NCBI RefSeq assembly: GCF_963676685.1
Contig: NC_092345.1
Span: forward strand, 45,219,838-45,283,837
Direction of reading: 5' to 3'
Length of the DNA: 64,000 bases
From: Mytilus edulis
Taxonomy: Eukaryota > Mollusca > Bivalvia > Mytilida > Mytilidae
Part shown: one piece after another, positions 37,236-48,565 of the stretch
Numbering within the stretch: position 1 is the stretch's first letter
Layout: every line of letters begins with the position of its first letter
Notes under the pieces: model-generated
Seen by the model: only the letters and a program-made list of their open reading frames with translations
What the model was told of the DNA's origin: nothing
Database searches by the model: none
Made by a program: the position numbers and the translations under genes

Positions 37236-37689
37236 ACTTCAAACTAAACATTTAATTTTCGTTTTTGCTTTCAATGAAATTTCCTTAAATAAATGGTGGA
37301 CAGTTTCTTTAACACATTCACCTTTATATATCAATCTCAGTTCGGTAACCATGTAAATATACACATTTGCCATTTAAATTCGCTCCCCAGCTGTATTGCT
37401 GAACGTGTTCAATTTTACAATTCATGTAAAAATAAACAAGAATAATTTTAATGTTTTGCATAACGCATTCTGTTTGCAGTTTGCAGGGTATTGACGACAA
37501 ATGAATATTTGAAACATTGCGAGTGCCAATGACAACGCAACACTATGTTTTTTTTAAAAATAACATTTTCTTTACAGTTATTGTTAATGACCGTTAATGG
37601 GTTTACCTAAAGATAAAAGTCAAACAAAAATGTTCAATAATCACGATTCGAATGTAATACGTTCGTGTAACACAACGCTACAATTCACT

Positions 37690-38470
37690 ACCTCACAGTC
37701 TCAATAACGAATGTTTCCATCGCGTGCTGCAACGCAATCTCTTAAACGACGTGGCATTGACCTGACGGGACGTCGTACACGGTGTTGTGGATTGTTTGTC
37801 CATTCTTCCCGCAATGCGTTTTGAAATTGGCGCAGCGTAACTGGTAGTGGTTGTCGTCGTCTTACGGATTGTCCTATTTGATCCCATAATTGTTCAATTT
37901 GACTCAAATCCGGTAAAAAGGCTGGCCATGTAATATCTGAACATGGTTATTACTACTGAACGCAGTTGTGAGTCGTGCAGAGTGTGCTCGAGTGTTATCT
38001 TGTTGAAAAACATTAACATATTGATGCCTAGCCATAGTATTATCGATGTAGCGTTGGAGTTTAAATTGCTATTGATAGTGGTGAGTGGAGTTTTATGGTT
38101 GAACAATATTCCTCCCCATACCATGACACTACCACCATCCCAACGACCTGTCTCTTGGATACATGAATCTAGAAAACGTTCTCCTCTTTGTCTCTACACA
38201 CGAGTTCGTCCATCACTACGGCGAAGATGGAATTTGCCTGTGTAACCATCTCTGACGCTCGTACGCGTGTGTCCATCTAAGTCGATTCAGGCGTCGTACT
38301 GCTGTCAGCATGTTACCACGGAAAGGCCGCCGTGTCCTTTATTCACTGCTGCGCAAACGGCTTCCTACCGTGTTTGCTCCAATTTGACGCCGCTAGTTTC
38401 TCGTGCTGATTGGACAGCCGTATGGAAACAATCTCGGAGTGACAACTTTATCGAGAAAACATCCTAAAAC
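37690..38470 (-). pseudogene. Tc1/mariner transposase relic in duplication copy B
   Basis: Orthologous by position to the relic at 14,124-15,110. It keeps a QQDNTRAH block (second catalytic Asp present, unlike copy A) and an IEQLWDQIG block with the Glu. It has lost about 35 bp at 38,230-38,235, exactly where copy A carries LWKDESR with the first catalytic Asp. Further frameshifts and stops are present, and homology to copy A stops near 38,436. Confidence 0.85.
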
Positions 38471-40460
38471 AACCAAAGCGATTCCAAAAATAATCACTAA
38501 GGCAATAAGTCCATTAAGAGACTATATGTGCCTAGCCCAAACTTATACGATTCAAGACTAAATAATCAACAGGGAAAAAACATTTGATCATATAATGTTA
38601 ATCTAATTTTGTTTTCTATTCAAAGATTTGATGCGAGCACTTCAAATGCAAAAACCGTACAAAGAAAAACGACCTCCGTTCCGTCATATATTGAGGACCA
38701 CGACTGTTTGCATATAATCGAAAAAGCCCATTTCATTCTTTCAATCAAAGAATGATAACTCTTAGGTTTTTTAGTTACTTTTCCAACACCAGTTATCAGT
38801 TAAAAAACTAAAAGATGAATTTGAAATAAACACCTTGTTAGACAAATTGTTTGAGTACTGCTTGCCTAATGTTAAGACGGTAGTATCTCATGCACTTTGG
38901 TTCTGGCATTACGGCAATAAAATGAAGGGCATTGTCTTATTAAAATTTGCTGTAATTTAATTTTTGAAATCGTTTACAACTAAGGAATATATCTCCCTTA
39001 TTGAAACCTCGGATTCTTTTTGCGGATTTGGCTCTACTTCATGTCCTTTAAAAAAAATATTTTGACCTCGTGTATCACTAAAAAAGTGCTGTAAAGTTGG
39101 TACCAATTGTGAAAATAAGGACTTTTACTTGTTGAAGCAGTATCAAGTGGGTCATTTAGGGGTTTTCCCAATTTGTGAAATATTCAACCACACTTTGTAT
39201 CATGAAACTTAAACATGTGTGAAAATGAGTCTTAGCTTCGAAATGAGCCATCATAAATATCCAATTTTATGATATGAACAGAGAAGAAAAGGCAACCATT
39301 GTCGACTTTGGGAATTGCATATCTTGACCCAGATATTGTCTGGCTGATAAATTTTCCCAATTAAATGACCTAGAAAGTTAAAAACAATCTTAGGGGTCTG
39401 TCATGTAATAGAAGTTCCATCATTATACAAGTTCAAAATGGAAACAAAATTCTGGAATATATTCTATTTTCACTGGAATAATTATTACAATATATGTTCC
39501 TAATGGAATAAATGGTAGAGAACAGTTGTACCAACAGGACACGAACAACTAGAACAACAAAGATCCTGATAAAATATCCTTAAAGCTTTAATCATTAGTC
39601 TTTGAATTATTTTTCAAAGATACAGTTTCCAACCATAAACAGACTGATCATGGCATCTTTACACTTAATTCTTTGGAAGTGTTTTGATTGGAAAAATCTA
39701 TTAATGGTCCTGGTCTATTGGCATGTTTAATCCAAATTGAAATGTGAGGATCTTAACTTTCATAAAAGCATGAAGTTCTTCATAAAGATTTCACTAAATA
39801 TAAAACAAAATGATTGTTTTACAAGATTAATATTATATCTGACTCTTACTTCAGTCTTTATGACATCTAGGGGTTCAACTGTTCAGCATAGTGAGGCTAA
39901 ACTTATAAATCAATTGTTTACAAAACTTTAAGTTGTTGGGGTAAACTAAGGATTTTCTACCCTGGGGATTATATTACCTTAGCCGTATTTGCCAAACTCT
40001 TGCTGAACTGAAATTTCAAACTCAATGCCCTTAAACTATGTATTCTATTTTGGCTCTCAAATGTTTGATTCCAGTGTCACTGAGGGGTCTTTTGAAAAGT
40101 GTCTCATGTGTATAAATTATATGCTTGGTATATTTAATTGGTTTTTTTGTTACATGTAAGTTTACAATGCTATGTGAAAAACTTTGACTCACACCACACT
40201 GTCAGCAAGTCTGCAGAATAAATAGAATAAAAGTTTCAACTTTCAATGGAATCTGTATGCATCTTTATATGTAAAAATGTGCTATGGCTTAAGTTGGCCC
40301 ACAGTTATTAAAGGCTGTAATGTGGTCTATAGTTGCTTACTTGGTCACACTGTTTGGTCAAGGTGAAGTGAAATCTTTAACCAAAAGAGAATGAGTGAAA
40401 AGACTATGGTTAACACAAGAACAGAATGTTTAAATGACATTTTGAAAAGTAATGAAATGC
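38471..40460. other. Gene-free stretch between duplication B and CCNH
   Basis: Contains an R3 copy (39,920-40,110: ATTACCTTAGCCGTATTTGC, CAGTGTCACTGAGGGGTC) and an R1 fragment (about 40,280-40,345). The remainder is unrecognised. Confidence 0.5.
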
Positions 40461-40461
40461 A

Positions 40462-40467
40462 TTTATT
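40462..40467 (-). terminator. CCNH: Candidate polyadenylation signal of CCNH
   Basis: TTTATT on the + strand, AATAAA on the - strand, about 215 nt past the proposed CCNH stop. Its position is reasonable but not exclusive. Confidence 0.4.
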
Positions 40468-40680
40468 TTTCTTCATAATGGTCACATAAAATAAATGGTT
40501 GCTTCTGATGTTAATTTACATTTTCAGAATTATAAAGAAACATGTAGTTTTTAATTTTCTTTTTTTTAATTTTTTTTTTATAGACTGTCAATTATTATCA
40601 TTTGATCACACTGGATATCTGCTTGCACCTGCTGAGCACTGGTCGCAGTTAATGTCTGTCTAAATCACAGCCTGTGGTCA

Positions 40681-40725
40681 TCATATCACACCTAAAACTA
40701 ATTCCTGTTCTGCTTTCTTTTCCTC
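40681..40725 (-). CDS. CCNH: CCNH exon 9 (C-terminus, tentative)
   Basis: Acceptor AAATATTATTGCAG, then 14 codons (E317-I330, EEKKAEQELVLGVI) and TGA. It joins in phase 0 to the KIEE end of exon 8. Weaker acceptors nearer 40,640 would give other short tails, one of them ending IDSL. Confidence 0.6.
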   Translation of the reverse strand, partial: EEKKAEQELVLGVI

Positions 40726-43700
40726 CTGCAATAATATTTAAAAAATGTGTTTAGTAATTGACCAGATATGTCATACTGCATACTGCTGACAGTATTCTTA
40801 AAGTCTTAAAAACACTTTACCAACAAATTGAAACTAAAAGCAGATGCTGACCACAGAATGTAGGATTGCTATTTCTTACTTGCTTGACAGATATGAAGCA
40901 TAAAAATGATAAAGAAAAAACCAATTTTCTAGACCGGTAATTATTGGAAATCGTAAACACTTGGTAAGTAAGAAAATTGGGATAAAGTTAACTGTATCAA
41001 CTGTACAGCACTAGGAAAAATTAAATCTGCAATAAAAAAAATCTGAAAAAGTAATGTTCATAAGGACATACCATCTGACAATGAATGAAAGAACAGACAG
41101 ACAGATGGACACCTGTTTAGGATATGTCCTATATTTGACTAAAAAACTTACTTCTTCAATTTTCATTCTTTTTTGTGATTGTATCTCATCTTCATCATCT
41201 AACATTTCCTGTAGCTTTCTTTTATAACTGAAAAATATGAAAGCACCACTTCATTAATTTCAAAAGTATGAAGCAGTTTTCTGAATTTATATTCATCAAG
41301 GAACACTCATAGCCAAATTTTTGAAAACTAAGAATGTAGAAGAACTGGGAATGCTGAAGAGCTGTATGACCGAAAAGGACCTAAAAGGACCTAAAATAAT
41401 AGGCAAATCTGTCTAAGGTCAACTTTGGCTGAGGGATTCGAAACCTTAGTTTCTTAATAATTTTTAAATTTATATAAATAGACAATTTAAGAAAGGTTTG
41501 TTATAATTCATGTCAGTATCAAAGTACTGAGGACTGAGCTGATGATACTTTCATAAAATACTAACAGTATTAAATATGATTGCATGTTTCTTATATAGTT
41601 ATTTTTATCCCTATACACCATATTTTTACAATTCATATATCTTTAAGCTATAATTCAATTGTGCCCTAATGCAGAAAGAAAACAATGTCTGTTTGCAATC
41701 ACTATCTAGAGAAAGGTGTCAATATCTAAACCATATATTGACTAAAAATAGTGAAAAGATATATGCTATAACAATCAGTAGCAGGAAATTATTGTTAGTG
41801 AGACAGATCAAAGGTCAAATACATTTTACCCCTGAGATAATAAATATAGAATAACCATACATTGTCTCGAAATATCAATGTTATTTGTACGAGGCTTAGA
41901 AACAGGTAGAAAGCGAGGCTGTGCCAAGCATTTCTACCTGTTTCGAGCCGAGTACAAATAACATTGATATTTCGAGACAATGTATGGTTATTCTTTATAT
42001 ACTGCAACTCTTATAAGTGTTCTAAATGAAGTATTTAGGGTAAAAACCATCATTTTTTAATTTGGAGCGGACGACATAAAATTTCCACGAACCTGTATGT
42101 TTTATTGACGTCATAAATAAAACTCTACGGGAACGCATTATCAACGTCATAAACAAGGTGATATACGATCATTGACTGTATATCACATATGAATATTAAT
42201 TATTTGCTCACCTCAATTAGAGATGAGCAAATAATTCATACCAAATTTATTGAGTAAAGTAATCAGTTAATCCAAAAATTATTGTGAGCACTAATTATTT
42301 TGATTTTGTCATTTTTGACCAAAATGTGATTATAATATATGTTTGCAGTACTGAGAAAAATTCCAATTCATTAACCGGTATATAAAAAAAATCCAAAATG
42401 TGAGTTTAAATTATTGCGATTACAACCCTGTTGCATTTTTGGCAATAATAAAAACATCTGAATAATTTTTGAATTATCAGCACATTGTATTTAAGATAAT
42501 AATGAAAGTTAACCAATCTGCAGCTAAACAGAATGTTGAATGCATACCAATTAAAGGCCCTGTTTTGTCCCATAAGGACTTCTGAGTTACATATAATATA
42601 ACTCTTGACCTCATATTGCTCTTAACTTGAACAATAAGTCCAGTAGTAATTCCAGGTTCCATTGACTTCTGACTTATCAAGCTTTGGCGATATTTCTATC
42701 ATCTAGAGCTACTAGAATCAACACTGTTACAAATCTTCAAATTTTCCATGCTTACATTTCGCTGTCTGGATTATTTTCCTGGTTTCTACACTGTTCTAGC
42801 TTCCTCTGTATTGGTCCAACCATATCTTTCTGAACAGGTTCTTGTGTACTGACCATATATCTTATACCTGTATTAATAAAACAAATAACTAAGTACTTTT
42901 GATCAGGTTCTTGTGTACTGACCTTAAAAAAGTAAAAACAAAAAGTGGCACAGCCAACAATTTGAAATGTAACTATCATTAACTAATCCCAGATAATTAG
43001 GTAGGGGGTTTATCCTCCATTAGATATAAACTTTATGTAATTTACTTATGGAGAGTTGTCTCAGGCATTTATACCACATCTTTTTAATATTATAATTGTG
43101 TTCCTGTTTGGTAGATATTTGTCTGCACGAGAACTTATGTATTGCTAGGTAAAACCAGTGAGTACTAAATTAATCATTCTTTACTGAGTTAACACACATA
43201 TTTCTAACATGTAAAAGGGCCTTTCATTCTGATCAACAATGGGATAAATATGTTACGGATTATACTCACGTTTTATCTGGTAAACTGTTTTCTTGACATC
43301 TTCAGGTGCAGCTCCGGCCAACAACACATCAGACATGTAACTGTAAAAAACAGAAAGGACATGAAGACAAAAGTACAGTACCAGTTATACAGATTTCTCT
43401 AACCACATACTGTAGATTACATGAAGACAAAAGTACAGTACCAGTTATACAGATTTCTCTAACCACATACTGTAGATTACATGAAGACAAAAGTACAGTA
43501 CCAGTTATACAGATTTCTCTAACCACATACTGTAGATTACATGAAGACAAAAGTACAGTACCAGTTATACAGATTTCTCTAAACACATACTGTAGATTAC
43601 ATGAAGACAAAAGTACAGTACCAGTTATACAGATTTCTCTAAACACATACTGTAGATTACATGAAGACAAAAGTACAGTACCAGTTATACAGATTTCTCT

Positions 43701-46700
43701 AACCACATACTGTAGATTACATGAAGACAAAAGTACAGTACCAGTTATACAGACTTCGCTAACCACATACTGTGGATTCATTTACTTTCTCAAACTAACT
43801 TTCGTGGAATGAGGAAAATATGCATATTCGAATCGTGGATATTTAATTTTGTAGTTTTAGCATAGTCTGCAAACATTCCTTTAGAAAATTTGTTATTTGC
43901 TGAACATCTAACTTTGTTTCCACTGTTCCACGAAAATTAGTATCCAATGAATATTAATGAATCCTTAGTATCAGGGTATTTCTCCTCTTGATTTGTTATT
44001 TTGTGACATCAGCACGTAACAAGCAAGTTAATTATTCAAATTACTCAAATATTTTCAAAGCAAAAAACATTGTGGTTTGATAGCTGCAGTAGGATAACTT
44101 TAAATGTTACTGGCTGGTCATTTTGAAATCAAACATTAAAATTTCTTGATCCCCCCATAATATTTCACTATTTCAATTTGATCCCCCCAGTAAAAACATT
44201 TAAAAAATTTATTTCAGGAAAAAAACATATTTGAGGGAAAATGTCTTGAAATAGGGCTCTTCCATAAGGCCTTTTCCATGAATATAAGTAGGTAGAGCAA
44301 GCCAGTGCTTTTAGTACTTTTTTCTGACTTTTTTTTCTAATTTGCTATAAAAGAAATCTTGATCCTAAGTAACTCAAAAAATAACTTTTTAAAACAGTAA
44401 CAACACATTATTTATTAAGAGGAATCTATTATATGAACGCTGCTTATAAACTTAAGCTTTACGGTGAGGCCTTATTGAAACCTCAATTGAGTCGCTAAAC
44501 TTTTATATGGATAGTTCATGCTTTCAGCTTGAACAATTTAATTACTCATTTATTGTCACATTTCATTCACAAATGTGTGATAGTAACCTTAAAATTTTGA
44601 ATAATTAGTCTAAAAAGTACAAATTTTGAGGGAGTTAGAGGTATAAATGGACCCAAAGGGATCTTGTTATGAAAACAAAAGGATACATTATGGTGTTCTT
44701 CATCTCAGAATCATTATCAATGTGTATCAATATTCAAATGCAGAGTAAATAAATATTTAATCATTTTTAGGAGAATTTATTGCTGTACACTATGTTTTTT
44801 CATAATGTGGCTTGATTTGTATGTTCGGACAAAAATTTGCACAAATTGCTGTAGATTTCGTTTTGATTTATACTTAATTTCTCTCAAACTAATAAAGCTA
44901 ATAAAAAATAAAGCTTGGCAGTAAGGCTTGTTAATTTAGTGATCAAAGTGAGTGAAATACATGTTTAACGACTGAATTATTTGGATAATGAAGCTGCAGC
45001 TTCCTACATCACCATGCAAAGTCTTGTGATGTCTTACTTTAATAATTGTATATAAATGGTGTTAAAAATATATTTTGATTTGACTGTTGTAAGATCTTGT
45101 AATGTTCTTCTAGACATTTTGTCTCTTAAAGTATGTAAAATACTTATTTTCATGTGTATAAAAACTTGATCCCCCCACTTTGAATTTATAAAAAAATTTT
45201 AACCCCCCCTTTTCCACATACAGAAAAAAACTTGATCCCATCTATATTTTGACCAGTCCCTCCCCCCCCCCCCTCCCAGATAAAAAATGATCAGTCCCTA
45301 AAAGGAGAACAATGGTTTTGACCTCTATACACCAAATAAATTCTTCAGTTTCTATTTTGTCACATTGGAATTCACCTCAATCTGTGTTAGTTTCAATAAC
45401 AAATTAGATTTTAGGATTTTCAACAAACACTTATATCTAATTATCAACTATACTGTATCAATAATTCTTTGCAGAAACTTTCTCAGCACTACTTTAGATG
45501 ATAGCAAATACCATTCAGATTCTTACCTATCCAAACTGACTTTGTCATTTTCTGCACTGCTTAAGATGGCTGCCAATGCAATCTGTGATGGAGCAAATAC
45601 CAAGCTGACATTACTGGCTAAAGACTTGTCTAAGAAATCCTCAGCAAGTTTGCGTATCTTATCTATACGACTTTTTTCTATAGATTTATATCTAGTCTGA
45701 AAATAAATAAAATAGAATTTTGACACTGAATTATGTCTCGCCTTCATGTTATTTTTATATTTTTATGCAATTAATGAAATTTTAGAACTTGTTGAATGGC
45801 AATACTTGGACATGTTATATTAATGCAAACCTTAAAAAATCCAATGAACCTTGACAGAAGGTGTAGGTCCAAATAATCTATGTGGCAATGAAAAAGGAGT
45901 AGGTTCAGTAAGACCCCTTTTTGGCACCAAAATATAGCAGTTTTACAAAATTGTGAAAATGTAATCTTTTAGCTATTAATTGGAAAGTAGAATACTTCTG
46001 CTACATAAATATGCACTGTTTTTGACGATACGATGCATATATATGGAGTACTAGCATCATTAAGTTATGCTAAATTACTGAAATCTTTACAATTTTAGCA
46101 TTTTAGTTTCCATCTTAAATGAAAGTGGCCGCATTCGTGTTCATTCATAATATTGAAATGTAAGTTGTATTTGATGGTTATACATAACATATATAAACGT
46201 TGAGAATGAACACGGATGCGGCCACTTTCATTTTTGACAAAAAACATCTGAAAAAGTGACATTTTTTGGCATATTTGATAGATTTTTCATATTTAAGCTT
46301 GAATCGGAGCGTTTAAAATGACTAAATCTGTTAAAATCTTTCACATAACTAATCGAATCAATTGAAATAGACACTTAAGTGTTTAAAAAGTGTCCGAAAT
46401 CTTTCGTTAAATGAACATGAAATTTGAGGACAAAATAGGCCCTTACCGGACCTACTCCTTTCAATGCTTATATAACAGCATACCAAATACTATTGATTTA
46501 TCATAAGTGGTTCCCTTAAACTGACCTAGACACACAGTTATATATACATAATTGACCTTGCAAGCACAAACAACCTACCTATCTAAATCTTTTTCCACTT
46601 CAACAAAAGAGAATTAACTTTAGATCAAATACATTCATAGTAAAGATTCTTTTTATAGCTATTAAAATCTATTAAACATCTCTTTTGTTGTTAACTTTTT

Positions 46701-48529
46701 CAATGAATGAAAGAAGGTTAATACTGCAAATTTTGAAATGATTGCAAGATTTTTTTTGTGACAGTGTTGTACCAAGTCAGGAATACAACAATTGTTGTCC
46801 TTTCGTTTTATGTGTTTTATCTTTTGATTTTGTCATTTGTTTAGAGACTTGTCGTTTAGAGTGTTCCTCGAAGTTTAGTATTTTTGTGATTTTACTTTGT
46901 AATCTTTATAATCTAGACTTGCATTTTGCAATATTTATATGAATGAAGTTGGATTTTTCTCAATATGGTAAAAAATAAATCGCATTTTGGTCTAAAATGA
47001 CAAAATTGCAAAAATAAATGCATGCAATAATTTCTGAATTTACATCAATAATAATGATTACACAGTACTCTAACCTTGAGGTCTATAATAAGACCTTCCA
47101 GAGGTCTGTATGGGTTATGTACAGTTAAATGGTAATGTAATTTCTTCATTAACATAAGTTCAAAACTTAGAATTATATTTGTAAACTTGTCTCTATCTCC
47201 TTTTAAATTTCCTACAAACTGTGTAATAGAAACATTGAATTCCTCTACTTTACTGGCTAAATAAACACATGTCAACCTGAAAAAAATTAAAGAACCTTAG
47301 TGAGCACGCTCACATACCCCACTTCCCCACATTGTCATTGGAGAAATTAAATAAGTATAAGAAAAAAAAATTGAATAAGAAAAAATATTGAATAATAATT
47401 TCCTGTCAATATACATAGTATGTCCTTATTATCTACAAAATTTCATGAAATTCTGTTGTGTGTTTTCAGAGGAGTTGAGATGACAAACTGTTGCAGAAGT
47501 ACATTGAAGCAAATAAGTTCAAAGGGGCATTACTCCTAGAAAAAAATTGAACCGTAATTTCCTGTTGATATGCACATCTACATAGTATGTCCTTATTATC
47601 TACAAAATTTCATGAAATTCTGTTGTGTGGTTTGACAGGAGTTGCGATGACAAACTGTTGCAGAAGTACATTAAAGTAAATAAGTTCAAAGGGGCGTAAC
47701 TCCTAGAAAAAAAATTGAATCGCAATTTCCTGTCGATATGCACAACCAAATAGTATGTCCTTATTATCTGAAAAGGTTTCGTGAAATTCTGTTGTGTGGT
47801 TTGAGAGGAGTTGCGATGACAAACTGTTGCAGTAGTACATTAAAGTAAATAAGTTCAAAGGGGCGTAACTCCTAGAAAAAAAATTGAATCGCAATTTCCC
47901 GTCGATATGCACAACTACATAGTATGTCCTTATTATCTGAAATGGTTTAGTGAAATTCTGTTGTGTGGTTTGAGAGGAGTTGCGATGACAAACTGTTGCA
48001 GTAGTACATTAAAGTAAATAAGTTCAAAGGGGCGTAACTCCTAGAAAAAAAATTGAATCGCAATTTCCCATCGTTATGCACAACTACATAGTATGTCCTT
48101 ATTATCTGAAAAGGTTTCGTGAAATTCTGTTGTGTGGTTTGAGAGGAGTTGAGATGACAAACTGTTGCAGTAATACATTAAAGTAAATAAGTTCAAAGGG
48201 GCGTAACTCCTAGAAAAAAATTTGAATCGCAATTTCCTGTCGATATGCACAACTACATAGTATGTCCTTATTATCTGAAAAGGTTTCGTGAAATTCTGTT
48301 TTGTGGTTTGAGAGGAGTTGCAATGACAAACTGTTGCAGTAGTACATTAAAGTAAATAAGTTCAAAGGGGCGTAACTCCTAGAAAAAAAATTGAATCACA
48401 ATTTCCCGTCGATATGCACAACTACACAGTATGTCCTTATTATCTGAAAAGGTTTCGTGAAATTCTGTTGTGTGGTTTGAGAGGAGTTGCGATGACAAGA
48501 AACAGGACTGACGGATGGACGGACTGATG

Positions 48530-48565
<36 letters not shown>

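Larger units (their letters stand above)
28199..38436 (+). repeat. Segmental duplication, copy B (~10.2 kb)
   Basis: Direct-orientation partner of 5,091-14,893. It is longer mainly through two insertions: about 580 bp at 29,790-30,370 (a reverse R2 and a second R1) and about 490 bp at 36,747-37,240 (an R4 copy). A G19 tract at 35,774-35,792 replaces part of the A sequence near 12,540-12,690. Just past the right end, 38,452-38,510 resembles 35,393-35,450 again, so a further fragment of the unit may be present. Confidence 0.9.

Noticed and set aside
43359..43779. CRISPR-like array
   Set aside because: The units are contiguous 60-bp repeats with no spacers, in animal DNA.
43306..43812. Overlapping 168- and 150-residue repeat proteins on opposite strands
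   Set aside because: Both are translations of the 60-bp minisatellite, which keeps frame because its period is a multiple of three. It lies in CCNH intron 5 and has no start context, splice support or family match.
45365..45747. Frame on the + strand opposite CCNH exon 5
   Set aside because: Shadow of the exon on the other strand; the - strand has the cyclin H motifs and splice sites.
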